Source: Nicotiana tabacum (lineage: Eukaryota; Streptophyta; Magnoliopsida; Solanales; Solanaceae). From it: a stretch of 64,000 nt of DNA. The notes beneath the pieces were generated by a model, which had not been told where the DNA came from, did no database searches, and saw only the letters and a list, made by a program, of their open reading frames with translations. Below are positions 44,241 to 56,239 of this stretch, piece after piece (the stretch's first letter is position 1; every line of letters begins with the position of its first letter). The stretch lies in the NCBI RefSeq assembly GCF_000715075.1, contig NC_134082.1:187973948-188037947 (forward strand). Direction: 5' to 3'. Position numbers and translations under genes: made by a program.

Positions 44241-44365
44241 CAACAACAACAACGACCCAGTATAATCCCACAAGTGGGGCCTGGGAAGGGTAATATGTAC
44301 GCAGACCTTACCCCTGCCCCGAAGGGTAGAGAGGCTGTTTCCAGGAGACCCTCGGCTCAAAAAAA
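44241..44365 (-). mobile_element. 5'-truncated SINE, TS/SolS-like
   Basis: On the minus strand it reads GAGCCGAGGGTCTCCTGG..., then AGGTCTGCGTACATATTACC..., and ends GGGTCGTTGTTGTTGTTG; the (TTG)n tail is the hallmark of the tobacco TS SINE type. The tRNA-like head is missing. ATTCCCAA occurs on both sides (44226-44233 and 44365-44372) as a candidate target duplication, with seven unexplained bases after the tail. Family name is from recall. Confidence 0.65.
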
Positions 44366-45578
44366 TTCCCAAATTATCCCCTTAAATTCCTAGTTATTCA
44401 ATTAACCCCCTGAAAGTCCTAGGCATTTACAAACCAAGGCAAACAATCTTCTAACAAAAATCATAAGCAAATGGAATCAAAAAGGTGTCAATTTCTAAAA
44501 CCTAAATAGCCTTATCATGAAATGAAATCAGAAATCAACCAACAATTGAACAACTAAAACTGACATTTATGAAGAAACAAACAATGAATGCCCTATTTCA
44601 ACCTCTGAAGCAATTACACCAGCCATCTAATAGGGAATCAAACAATAATAGCATGTTGATTTCAATTTCCTTAAACACAAAATAAACCCAAATTGAAAAC
44701 TGAAACCTTAATGACCTAATGGAAAACTCAAACATTAACGATTAAGCACAGAAGCTAATTAACAAACCTCAAATCAGAAACAAAAACAAAACCTAGCCAA
44801 AGAAATTGAACACTTGAACTCTGATAAAGATGCATAAATTAATGAGCCTTAGCACTACTAATTAAACATGCAAACAGAAGAACATCAAAAACCTAAACCT
44901 TCATTTATTGAAGAAAACAGAAAATAAAGGGGGAAACGAAGTGATGTAGAAGAAACAAAGGAGACGAAAATAAGAAGGATAAAAAGGGGAAGAGAAAATG
45001 AAAACAAATACCTATTGCATGTGAGAATAAAAGTTTGCTGGTCTCTGATGATATGAGCTTTGGTGAGCCTTGAAATGGGGCGGAATAGGTACTAATAAAT
45101 TGCTCTTGATAAGAATAATCAATTGGCACAAGTTTCGACCCCAAATCAACCCCCAACTCCTCTTGAACTCGGAAGGGCAGCAAATTAGGGCTTTCAATTT
45201 CTTCTTGGAATTAGATTCCAAATTGGGACAAGCGGGTGGGGTTTAGGGTTTAGGGGAGTGTGAAGAATACGGGGTATGATTTTGGGGTGTTTGATTAAAT
45301 TAGGGTTTTTGGGGTCTGAGTTTAGATCTAAGATTCAAACACCTGGGCAGGGATTAGAGGGAAGCGGCTTGGATATTCTGAACGAGGGGGTGACGGGAGT
45401 CTAGGGTGTTAAATTGGTAGTGAATGGGATGGTTTGCGGCGTCGCTGCCGGCGTAGGGTTTCAAGGCGGCGTCTCTAAGGTTTCGGGAGTTAGAGACGAA
45501 GATGGGAGGGATAGGGTCTGAGGGGGGTAGGTCTAGGTTCGGACAGTTAAATATTCTAAGGGTATCGAGTTCCGGTCT

Positions 45579-45599
45579 GTTGGATCTTATTGATCCAAC
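45579..45599. repeat. perfect palindrome in the solo LTR
   Basis: GTTGGATC - TTATT - GATCCAAC, an 8-bp stem with a 5-base loop, the same architecture as the palindrome in the nested Ogre LTRs. Confidence 0.8.
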
Positions 45600-46335
45600 G
45601 GTTAAGATGGGGAAGCCAAAACGGTGTTGTTTTATTTAAAGAGGGGGTTTGGACTGGGTTTGGGCCTGGTTGGATGGGTTTGGGGGGAATTTAATTGGGC
45701 TGATTGAATTGGCTTTAACATCCCTTTTAATCTCTTTTCCCCTTTTCTTTTTAATCTCCAATTTCTTTTCCTTTTCAAATTAATTAAAACCTAAATTAAT
45801 TTTTAAACTAAATTAACTTACCAAATTAGACTAATTACCCAACATAATATTTACAACAATTAATTAATTCCCAAATTAAAAGAAAACTACAAAATTCAAA
45901 GCTAAAAACAAAAAATGATAAAAAAATGCAAAAATGAGTCATTTTTTGTGATTTTTTTATTTTTGTCAAAAAAATTAATTTACTAATTAATCTAAAATGT
46001 AAAATTAAGTCCTACATGCAAATGCAATGTATTTTTGTATTTTCATGAATTAAGCAAAATTAAATATGTGCAGACAAATGCAAACAATTAACAAAATGCT
46101 ACAAAAATCTACGAAATTGCCAATAATGGGAAAAATCTATTTTCTTGAATTTATGGGAGTAATTCACATAAGGCAAAAATTACGTGCTCACAATAACATT
46201 AGACATTTCAAAGAAAATAGTATGAACTTGACCAACAACGAATAATAACCGTATTTTTGGACTGGCTTAGCGCAGCAAAGTTGATGAGTCTTTTGGTTGG
46301 CATAGATAAGGTTTTGCATTTTCTCATATGTATTC

Positions 46336-46522
46336 TATGGCGGAGTCAGGATTTTTATTAAGGGAAGTCAAAATAAAAATAAACAAACTCACCAAAAAGT
46401 CAAGAGGTGTCATTGCATTGTATATATACATATTTTTTTTAAATCACCAAGCTAAATAGTGTAATTTTCCGACGAAGGGGTATCGGCTAACACCTCTTGG
46501 GTGCATGTGGCTCCACCACTAT
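46336..46522. mobile_element. small MITE with GGCGGAGTCAGG ends
   Basis: Left 'atggcggagtcagg' and right 'tgtggctccaccact' are inverted-repeat ends of a ~185-bp element with no coding sequence. This resembles widespread Solanaceae MITEs ending in GGCGGAGCCA. Exact ends approximate. Confidence 0.55.
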
Positions 46523-46540
46523 ATGTATTTACTTCAGATA

Positions 46541-46947
46541 TAGGTGTCAAAATTGGCCCAAGAAAATATGACCCGCCCAACCTACTCAAAGTTGGGCGTG
46601 TCATTAATTCGCCCATTTGTTGAGCTCAACCTATATATCTTGACTCAGCAGCCCAAAGTTGATCCATGAGTAACTTTGTCGAATTATCTTTCAAATAATT
46701 TTTTTGTTTGATATGTTATATATGAGTATAACAAAAGAAAAAAAAGTCTTATTTGGTAATTGAACAATTCGTAAAAAAAAATATACATTAACTAAAGCTT
46801 GGTAAGATTGGTGAGGTTGGGCTCACTCAAATTTTAGTCCATCTTGATCCAACTCATCTCAGTCCAAGTAACTTTTGAATGGGTTCTTACCTAGCCCATC
46901 TTGACCCTCCCAAAATCAACTCAACCCATCCATTTAACACCGCTAAA
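46541..46947. mobile_element. hAT-type MITE with 8-bp target duplication
   Basis: An identical 8-mer, TTCAGATA, flanks the element (46533-46540 and 46948-46955). The ends are related inverted repeats (TAGGTGTCAAAATTGG and, from the right, GGTGTTAAATGG). 8-bp duplications are typical of hAT. It is 407 bp and non-coding. Confidence 0.82.
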
Positions 46948-48580
46948 TTCAGATAATTAAGATATTTAATTACTTGACCGTTTGTAGCAAGTTAAAATGA
47001 CTATCTATGCATTCCCCCTCCATAAAATTATGTGAACATACTAATTTTAAAATCTTGTAATTGTTAGAAGATGGATTCCCATACTTTTCGTTTGTCAAAA
47101 GAACTCTACAAATATATAAGATCTTCCAAATTGACAAGATATTGTATATATAATAAATGTCAATATATATGTCCCACTTTAGTTTAAGATACTTTGTGTT
47201 TATTAGTCTCCATCTCCGTGGACCCAATATTCATTCAATTTCAAATTAATAGAAAGGACAAGGCAGAGCACTTTCCTTGACCCCGCTGCATCACTTGCGA
47301 GGAAAAGAATGAGGCGAAGAAAGGGAAAATAAAAATTCATAGATAAATTTCAAAAACATTTTATCACCACTTTGTGTTGTTTTCTGTACTTAATATCACC
47401 CTCTTAAGCTACGAATATGTATATACTTCTTCTCGAAGAATTGCGATATATTTCACTTAACCTTTAAAAAGAATATAAAAGATATTGTCGTTTTTGTAGG
47501 CCGGCTGGTCATGATAATTCTATTCTTATTTTTAAAATTTCTTTTTATCTATATTTCCTTTAAAAAAATGTTTAACAGAACTGTAGATTAAACAGAAATT
47601 AGGCTCAAACACTACAAGTAGGGTCAATCAACTTCAATTCTAGATTAATGCATTTATTAATTTCTCCATTACTATAATGTATTCGAAACTTGTGGGACAT
47701 TGCGAAATTCTAATACCTTTTATCCTATGAAAGGTGAAGTTGTATATAATTACTAAATTAAGTCTGTTTTCGGTAGAATTACAAAGTTTTAGCATTGAAC
47801 AACTAGGAGCTTATTATTTATTTTACGTCCTATCCGTTTATAATATTGTTTTCTCTTATTGGAGTATTTATAGAGTAATTTTTAAAACACAGAATAAGCG
47901 GGTCGATATTATGGATAAAAGTATTATTTTATCTTCTTTTTTCTGCCGTAGGTAGATATGTGTAAGTAATGAGGTGGCAGTCACCGATTAAATGGACGGT
48001 GCTAACTGTAAAACTGCAAATAAGGAGTGTTTGCCTGAATTCACTCCCCAGCTACTTTACTTCTTTTCACATTTCCTCTCTTGTCAAGAACTCTATATTC
48101 TACCTCTAAGTTGACGAGAATAGAATCAAACTTTAATTTCAGAAAGTATTTACTTGCACTCGATTTTTCCACAAATAAATAAATTAAACAATAACAGTGT
48201 TGAGTTCCCACGCGGCTCCTTAGTTTAATTAAGCCGGATAAATAATTAATTTTATTTGTAAATTTTGGTTTTTTCAACTATTTATTTATGTAACTAAAGT
48301 CCCCTAGATGGATGAAGTTAAATTCTGATTTAACGATTACGTGGAGGGGATTTTGGTCTGAGTTAATTTAACCTTCGGGAGAGTAATGCAAAGGGGCTAA
48401 TCAAGTGATAAAAAGACACAGGACCCGGTATTAATGCAGCATGTATACATCGCTTAATTAAGCATATTTTTGGTAAACTATATATATGTCTTGATAAAAT
48501 AAACCTAGACCTACTAATAATTAAGAAGTCAATGAATACTGCAAGGAATATCATAATCATATGTTTGACTGGTTGATAGT

Positions 48581-48823
48581 CTAAATCAACACCTAATTCC
48601 CATTAAGTTATATGTATGTGTACACTTTTGTATCTCGCTCTATGTAACAGAATTATAAAATGACATCATACTAAGAGATATGTTTTATAAAAAAGATTAT
48701 GGGCTAAATCAATACCTAATTCCCATCAAGTTATATGTATGTGTACACTTTTGTATCTCGCTCTATATAACGGAATTATAAAATAACATCATAAGAGATA
48801 TGTTCTAAAAAAAGATTATGGGC
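48581..48823. repeat. tandem duplication, ~122-bp unit, two copies
   Basis: Copies 48581-48703 and 48704-48823 both run from 'ctaaatca' to 'aaagattatggg' with only a few substitutions and small gaps, so the duplication looks fairly young. Confidence 0.9.
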
Positions 48824-49368
48824 ATATCAAGTTATGTCTTTTCGCCTATGCACAGATTAATTATTTCATGTAAAATAAGATTTTATCCCACGCTCCTAAA
48901 TTCACATTTAGATTGGCGAAACGTTGCTTTTTCTTTCAATGAGGTAAATTACATTTTTATGCCTCTTTTACTGGTGATTGTTTACGGTCATATGCAATTA
49001 AGTTAATTTCTTTTATAACTTAAACAATAAAACGCGAAATTCACTAATTTAAGAAAAGGAAAAATAAATAAGGAGAATAAAACTATATCCTACAAACAAC
49101 AATAAGTACGCTTTATTTGATGCTTCAATATAAATAAATTGGGATCGGCTATATAATCATCATTTTTTTAATTTAAGCTCTCCTCAATATCATCATCTCC
49201 AACGAACAATCTGGAGTAAATGTTGCTTGATAAACTATGCTCTACGAATGGTGGTCCCAGAGAAAATTGTCGCCTCCTTAAAATCAGTATAAAGGAATAA
49301 AGCGGTTAAGCACTACATCTTTGTAGGACCATAAAGGCCGCTTTCACTCTTTAGTGAAATTTTAACTT

Positions 49369-49369
<1 letters not shown>

Positions 49370-49399
<30 letters not shown>

Positions 49400-49400
49400 T
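49370..49400. repeat. (TAA)n microsatellite, ~10 units
   Basis: Uninterrupted trinucleotide repeat. Confidence 0.95.
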
Positions 49401-49495
49401 ATAATGCGCTAGCTTAATGATATTGCATACAAACTAATTTAAAATTTTATGATATCAGCTTACCGAGAACATGATCCTTGATAGGAAGGTATAAG

Positions 49496-50778
49496 TGTTG
49501 AGATATACTATTAACCATGCGGTTTAGACGTAGTATTATATTTTATTCTTTATGAAACAATTGTTTATTTAATTTTTTCAAGTCAATAAAGTAATATTTT
49601 AAATAGATCATTTGTTACATGTGTGTCCTTTTAATTATGTAGTAGACAATTTAGTGTATGGAGTCTTAGCTCATGCACAGAAGATTAAATTGTTGGTTCT
49701 CATAATTAATAAAATATGTTCAAGATTATAGTATAATTTGTCTTGATTATGGGAGTAGTTTTACTCCAACTTCTTGTGCTAGTATAATCAATGTATATTG
49801 AACGGACCAAGTAGAGAAAAGATATTTTTGTACTGAATATATAAAATATTTTCTCTAATTCATTAAATGAGCTTATACTCCTAATCTTGATATAATTATT
49901 ATGATCAATGTAATTTGTTTATTGTTTTGATTTATCAAAAGGTACGATTCTATTTAGAGTTAGTGTATGCCTAATAGATTGGACAATAACGAATAACATT
50001 TGTGAATAATAATTAGTTGATAAAATCCATGACTCGGTTTTAAGTTTGATGATACCTCTTTATGTAAGATTATAAGTTTTCATATGAAAACTCGGCCGGT
50101 GGATTTTGTATCCGTCACATGAAATATTTTAAGCAGAATTGTAAAGGATTTAATTAGTTGATTAAATTAAATTTTCAGTGATTTAATTTAATTAACTGGC
50201 ATTTGAGATCTTAACATGGGGAGTTAAAATAAGTGTTATTGAATTTGCGAAATTCATATTGAGGAGTTCAATTGCAATTTTTTAGTAGAATAAATTGTAA
50301 TTAATTATAGTATGAATTAATTCATGCTAATTTCTAATTAATACTATAATTGGTAGCCTCTTATTATTTCTGTGGTCCCTGCTATACCTAGTAAAAACTT
50401 GGACAAGACTTAGGTAAAAAGTGACTTGGGAGAAAAGTCATCTAATAGAGTTGGAGTAGGATTCTACTTGTAGAAGAAGAATCCTATACATTTTTGGAGG
50501 AGGATTTTCGGTCAAAATAACTCTATTAAAGGAAGACTAATTTCACCTAATAACTCACCTTTTAAAGTTGTATTGTTCTTGCCACCCAAAAGCAAAATCA
50601 TCCAAGGTTTTGCTAGGCAAATAGCAGAAGACTGCAGTCCTGGATTCTTGTTGTTTGGAAGATTTGTGCAACTATTTCAAGAGGTTAGTGCTTCTAATCT
50701 CGTTATTATTGTGTTGTCTAGTTTACATGTATTTGATGTCTGGTTTGTATGCTTGCTTACGCTGCGCACGTTCTAACA
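49496..50778 (+). repeat. Copia 5' LTR
   Basis: Starts TGTTGAGATATACT and ends GTTCTAACA, directly followed by AT and the PBS. It matches 56240-57165 but lacks a 46-bp palindromic segment present in the 3' LTR at 56466-56511. Confidence 0.9.
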
Positions 50779-50780
50779 AT

Positions 50781-50792
50781 TGGTATCAGGCG
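50781..50792 (+). other. Copia primer binding site (tRNA-iMet type)
   Basis: TGGTATCAGGCG two bases after the LTR matches the start of the usual initiator-Met tRNA complement (TGGTATCAGAGC) with changes at the end. Confidence 0.8.
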
Positions 50793-52046
50793 TCGTCTTA
50801 CATCTAACTAAATATTGTAATACAACATGCATAGAGTAATATTAAAACGTGTTATTTATTGATACATGTTTGGGATGATTATTCTATGTTAAAAACGTGA
50901 TTGTATTTATTAGTATCTTAATTCTGTAATTCTGAAATTATGAATTAATATACACATGTATAAACAGTGGTGTTATATTTAAATAACAGTCTGTTTAAAT
51001 TACATTTTTGCTTAATAGAAATTTTTTTGATAAAAACATGACTGTTTTTTTGAATGCTATTAATTCTGTAATTATGGGTTAATATACATATGCATAAACA
51101 GTGAATTAATACCATTAATCTGTTTTAGTTGCGTTCTGTCCATAATCACAGTGTTATATTAATAAAAACTTGACTGTTTTGTATGATATTAGTTCTGTAA
51201 TTTTGGATTAATATATAGAATTATGAACAGTGGCATTTTTGACTAGTGAAAAACATATTATTTTTATAATTCTGTCTAAACACGTTTTTATTAAATAAAA
51301 AAAATATTATTTTGAGTTCTGAAATCATGTGTTAACATACATAAGTATATTATGTGATTTGAACAAGTCAAAATAATAAATAAAAAAAAACTTAAAACGC
51401 CAAAAACAAAATTCTAGAAATTTTAGAATTCTGAAATTTTGTCGAACTCCGATTGACTTTAAATTTGGTAGGTTCATCAGAAACGGCCAAGTGAGCAATA
51501 ATCATCGGCTAAAGCCCATGTGGTATGTCGTTTTTTGGGCATTCGGGGTCGTTTAGATGGGTTTTTGGCTATTTTTCTATTTTCTGGAAAAAAAAAATTA
51601 AAAGAAATATGTGATGGTAGGGTTCAATTCTCATTGTTTCCAATCATGTTTTACAGTAATATAATGAATTTATACGTTGACATAGGTGTTCTTCCACATC
51701 GGATAAATTCATTATAGATGATTACTGTAGTTTTGCCTCTAGTTATTTGATTACTTGTATTAACTCTCCAACTGAGTTACATGTTGATTGAATGAAACTA
51801 GAGTTTATAAAAGTGATATTTACCTATCTTAAATTAACAGTTTACTCTCCATCTGAGTTGGTCCTGTTTAAATTTATGGGGTTAATATCTTACCTTACTC
51901 ATATATTTTGCATGAATAGTTAAGTTTCCCTAATGAATCTAACTATTCAATGAGCATGGTTATATGTGTAATGTGTTGTTTTGAATTTAATTATTCTAAA
52001 TACATAACTAATGATCTATTTAATGTGAATATCTCTCAGATTAACT
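50793..52046 (+). other. Copia leader with degenerate ~130-bp repeats
   Basis: Non-coding. A motif 'ttctgtaattntgnnttaatatacat' with 'gaacagtg' recurs near 50918, 51058, 51188 and 51314, spaced about 126-140 bp. Such repeats in the packaging/leader region of a Copia element are unusual. Confidence 0.6.
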
Positions 52047-52960
52047 ATGTCTTCATTCAACCCACTTACCTCAATTTTTAACCAAAACAAGTTAGAAGGA
52101 CCGAATTATGTTGACTGAAAAAGGAACCTTGATATTGTCCGAACTGCTGAAGGTTACAAATTTGTAATCACTGAGGAGTGCCCGAAAAACCTGAAAATGC
52201 TACTGATGATCAGGTTAAGGCCAATGACAAATGGGTTAAGGCTGATGAGATGGCGCGATGTTACATTCTTGCCTCTATGGCGAATCTTTTGCAACATTAG
52301 CATTAGTCTATGGGGTCTGCTTATGATATGCTCGAAAGTCTCAAAGAGATTTTCGGTGAGCAAAATCGTGCAGCTAAGCAGATAGCCATGAAAGCCCTTT
52401 TGAACACCAAGATGGCTGAAGGGTCATCGGTTAGGGACCATGTTCTGAAGATGATGAGTCTTCTGAATAAACTGGAGGTCCTTGGAGCTGTGATTGATAA
52501 GGAGTCTCAAGTTGAGATGGTCTTGCAGACTCTACCTGACAGTTTTCAATAGTTTTGCTTGAACTATAATATGAACAAAATGGATTTGTCACTAGAGAAA
52601 TTATTGAATGAGCTGCAAGTGGCAAAATCCATTATCAAACAACAAGCTCCAGTTGTGGCACTCAATGTTGAGAAAGCTTCGGTTTCTAAGTCAAAAGGCA
52701 ATAAGAAAAAGAAGAAGGCTCAAAAGGTTCTGGCACCTGGTGGTGCGGCTGGTGTGAAAAATCCCAAAGGCAAGTGCTATCATTGCAAGCAACTTGGGCA
52801 TCACAAGAAGCAATGCCCTGCCTATCTGGCAAAGTTGAATAAGCAAGGTAATTCACATTTAAATGTCGTTAAAACTTGTTTAGCGACTGTTTCTACCATA
52901 TTTTGGTGTGTATATTCGGGAGCCACTAATCACATTTGCACTACTTTGCAGGGGTTTTAG
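52047..52960 (+). pseudogene. Copia gag and start of protease, decayed
   Basis: ATG at 52047 opens MSSFNPLTSIFNQNKLEGPN; a TGA replaces the Trp of the NYVDW motif, a frameshift follows near 52187, and a TAG sits at 52551-52553. Later parts read MLESLKEIFGEQNRAAKQIA, a Lys-rich stretch, and the zinc knuckle CYHCKQLGHHKKQC (CX2CX4HX4C, intact). The protease begins CVYSGATNHIC, where the usual D of DSGA is Tyr, so the active site is lost. The frame breaks again after LQGF. Confidence 0.87.
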
Positions 52961-53376
52961 GAACGCGACGGCTAAGTAAGAATGAAGTTTGCGTTTTTCA
53001 AGCAAATGGCGAGCCAACACCAGCTTTAGCTTTAGGAGATATTAGAGTTTCGTTTAGTAGTGATAGAGTTTTAGTTTTAAAAGATGTTCTCTATGTACCT
53101 TCTATTAGAAGGAATTTGATTTCGGTTTCGAAAATAATGGATGCTGGTTATAATGTTTATTTTGCTAATAGCTTTGTTGTTATTAAGTTTAATAAATGTT
53201 TTATCTACACTGCTGCTAGAGTACATGACCTTTTTATTCTTGATATATCTCCGCATGTGCTACAACAACCAAAAGAACTAAATAACATTAATCTACCACA
53301 TAAAATAAAACGTATTTCTGAATTGAGTCAAACTTATTTGTGGCACTTACGTCTAGGTCATATAAATCTAATATGA
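52936..53376 (+). pseudogene. Copia protease C-terminus and pre-integrase region
   Basis: In the shifted frame it reads VLVLKDVLYVPSIRRNLISV, ending LWHLRLGHI, which is the start of the GAG-pre-integrase zinc region. A one-base change near 53370 moves the rest into the next frame. Confidence 0.82.
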
Positions 53377-54535
53377 TTTCAAGATTGGTCTCTGATGGAC
53401 CTTTGATTTCATTAAAAGTGGAGTCACTACCAACATGCAAATCCTGTTTAGAAGGCAAAATGACCAAGAGACATTTCCCCTCAAAAGAAAATAGAGCTAG
53501 TGATAAGCTAGAATTAATTCACTCTGATTTGTGTGGCCCTATGAACATACAAGCAAGAGGTGATTTTGAGTATTTTGTTACTTTCACAGATGACTACTCA
53601 AAATATGGATATATTTATATGTTGCGACGTAAGTCTGAATGCTTTGAGAAATTCAAAGAATTTAAGACGGTAAACGAAGAAACAACATGATAAATATATC
53701 AAAACATTGTGATCTGATCGTGGTGGTGAATACCTTTCTGCAGAGTTCATAAAATACTTATCAGGTAATGGAATTACATCCCAATTATCTGCCCCAGGAA
53801 CACCACAACAAAATGGTGTGGCAGAAAGAAGAAATAGGACCCTTATAGAAATGGTTAGATCAATGTTAAGTTATTCCGATTTGCCTTCTTTATTTTGGGG
53901 ATATGCTTTAGAAACAGCAAACTACATTCTAAATTTGGTTCATTCAAAGTTAGTACCTTCAACTCCAGTAGAAATGTGGACTGGATGCAAGCCAAGTTTA
54001 CGACATATTCGGGTTTGGGGGTTGTCCAGCACATGTGCTGAAAGGGAAAGCAGATAAATTGGAATCAAGGACAGAAGTATGCATTTTTATTGGATATCCA
54101 AAAGGAACTAAAGGCGGTTTATTTTATTGTCCCAAAGAAAAGAAGGTAATTGTTACGACAAATGCAGATTTTTAGAAGAGGACTATCTAACGAACCATAT
54201 TCCTAGAAGTAAACTAATTTTACATGAATTAAATAATGGAGTAACTAAAGTCTCATCTCTAGAACGTATCCCAGAGGCCAGTATTGACATACCACTTCAT
54301 TATCGTAGTGGGAGAAATGTCAATAGGCAGCAGATTGCACAAGATCAATTGCCTGACATCTCACTACCCCAAAGTAGTGGGAGTAATGTTGAGCAACCTC
54401 AGATTGTTGAACAACCTGAAATTGTTATGCAGCCTGCACTCCAGGAAGAAGCTAATGATATCTCAGCACCATCAAGGTGTGGAGGATAACATTGAGGCTT
54501 CAGTTCTAGAAAATGATGTTGTGATTCAACAATAA
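53340..54535 (+). pseudogene. Copia integrase and IN-RT linker, decayed
   Basis: CKSCLEGKMTKRHF (second half of the zinc finger), HSDLCGPM (first Asp) and DDYSKYGYIYML come first. A short broken stretch (53690-53817) still shows SDRGGEY (second Asp) in another frame, followed by GVAERRNRTLIEMVRSMLSY (Glu). The C-terminal domain (54060-54535) has several frame changes and the repeated LHYRSGRNV / SSGSNVEQPQIV linker. Three or more frame breaks prevent expression. Confidence 0.85.
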
Positions 54536-54553
54536 AATCAACCTCCACCTGTA

Positions 54554-56224
54554 GTGACTAGTCGTAGTAGGAGAATTATTAGAAAACCTCTCCGGTTTGC
54601 GCTCTTGGAAGAATCTTATGATAAAATCCCTGAAGAGCCTAATACAGAACCTATTAATTACGACGAAGCACTACATGATACAGATGTTGATAAATGGGTT
54701 GATGCTATGAAATGTGAAATGGAGTCCATGTACTCCAATCAAGTCTGGGATCTTGTAGAACCACCTACTGGAGTCAAACCCATAAGTTGTAGATGGATCT
54801 ATAAGAAAAAGAGAGGAGTGGATGGAAAAGTGCAAACTTTTAAAGCTAGGCTTGTTGCAAAAGGGTTTACTCAAAAAGAAGGGAACGATTATGAGGAAAC
54901 TTTTTTGCCGGTAGCCATGCTTAAATCCATTCGGATTCTCTTATCCATTGTTGCTCATTACGATTATGAGATCTGGCAAATGGATGTCAAGATCGCTTTC
55001 CTAAATGGAAGTCTTGATGAGTGCATCTATATGACACAACCAGTTGGTTTCATAAAAAGTGGCAATGAGCACATGTTGTGTAAATTAAAGAAATCCATTT
55101 ATGGATTGAAACAAGATTCTAGGGCATGGAACACTTGTTTTGACGCATCGATTAAAACCTTCGATTTTGATCAATGTGAAAAAGAGTCTTGTGTCTATAA
55201 GAAGTGGAATGGAGATAAAGTTACATTTTTGGTTTTGTACGTAGATGATATTTTGCTCATAGGAAATCATGTGAGCATGTTGAATTCAGTAAAGGAATAG
55301 TTGTCCTCTCGTTTCGATATGAAAGACTTGGGACAGGCAGCACATATCCTTGGGATCAAGCTTATGCGAGATCGCAAGCAAAGGATATTAGGCTTGTCCC
55401 AAGCACTTTATATTGATACTATTCTCACCAGGTTTAGCATGCAAGATTCCAAGAAAGGGTTTCTCCCCTTTAGAAATGGAATCTCTCTGTCAAAAGATCA
55501 GTCCCCAAAAATGACTGATGAGATAGAAAAGATGAAGGCGGTCCCTTATGCTTCTGTTGTAGGGAGTCTTATGTATGTTATGCTATGTACTAGACCTGAT
55601 ATATGCTTTGTTTTTGGCATGGTTAGTAGATTTCAATCTAACCCTGGTCGAGAACACTGGACTGTTGTTAAGCATATAATCAAGTACTTGAAGAGGACTA
55701 GGGATTATATGTTGGTGTATCACTCAGGTGATCTTGCACCCATTGGCTATACTGATTCAGATTTCCAGTCAGATAGAGACTCTAGAAAATCTACCTCAGG
55801 ATATGTTTTTACCTTAGGAGGTGGAGCCATAAGTTGGAGGAGCATCAAGCAATCATGTGTTGCTGATTCCACCATGGAAGCCGAATATATGGCTGCATCT
55901 GAGGTAGTTAAAGAGGTTGTTTGGCTCAGGAACTTTTTGAAAGAGCTTAATGGGGTTCCTTCGGTTCAAGCACCAATTGTACTTTATTGTGACAATAGTG
56001 GTGCAGTTGCAAACTCGAAGGAACCAAGAAGCCATAAAAGGAGTAAGCATATTGAGCATAAATATCACTTAATTCGGGACAAAACTCAAAGAGGTGATGC
56101 AAGAGTGTTGAAGATTGCGTCAGAGGACAATTTGGCAGACCCGTTTACAAAGAGCTTGATACAGAAGATTTTTGACAAGCATGTAGAAGGAATGAGTGTT
56201 AGAGTAGTAGACGCATGGTTATGA
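54554..56224 (+). pseudogene. Copia reverse transcriptase and RNase H, one stop
   Basis: RT: YDEALHDTDVDKWVDAM, WIYKKKRGVDGKVQTFKARL, QMDVKIAFLNGSLDE and the catalytic LYVDDILL (55238-55249). A single TAG (55298-55300) after LNSVKE replaces a usual Trp/Gln codon. RNase H follows with all acidic residues: IGYTDSDF, MEAEYMAAS, LYCDNSGAV and EDNLADPFTK. The ORF ends VVDAWL, TGA, 13 bases before the polypurine tract. Apart from the one stop it is intact. Confidence 0.92.
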
Positions 56225-56228
56225 GTCT

Positions 56229-56239
56229 AAGTGGGAGAT
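56229..56239 (+). other. Copia polypurine tract
   Basis: AAGTGGGAGAT immediately before the 3' LTR start TGTTGGG. Confidence 0.85.

Larger units (their letters stand above)
41912..46192 (-). mobile_element. solo LTR of the same Ogre-like family as 19321-21669 (4.3 kb)
   Basis: It begins TGTCACACCTCC and ends ACGTGCTCACA, flanked by ATGAC (41907-41911) and ATAAC (46193-46197), an imperfect 5-bp duplication. The first ~550 bp match the other solo LTR closely. It holds a perfect palindrome at 45579-45599 and a SINE at 44241-44365. Short ORFs (such as 43998-44393) cross SINE and LTR sequence and are not genes. No gag-pol remains, so LTR-LTR recombination is the simplest origin. Confidence 0.75.
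46956..49495. other. intergenic sequence left of the Copia element
   Basis: AT-rich, no supported gene. Contains a tandem duplication (48581-48823), a (TAA)n run (49370-49400) and ends with ATAAG (49491-49495), the expected left target duplication of the Copia element; its partner is outside the window. Confidence 0.6.

Noticed and set aside
43998..44393. A 131-codon frame inside the solo LTR.
   Set aside because: It runs from LTR sequence through a reverse-oriented SINE, so it is a composite of repeats.
3961..47990. Recurring 'aggtggcag' at 3962, 41523 and 47970 as a sign of a third promoter-like copy.
   Set aside because: Flanking similarity around 47970 is too weak to separate from chance.
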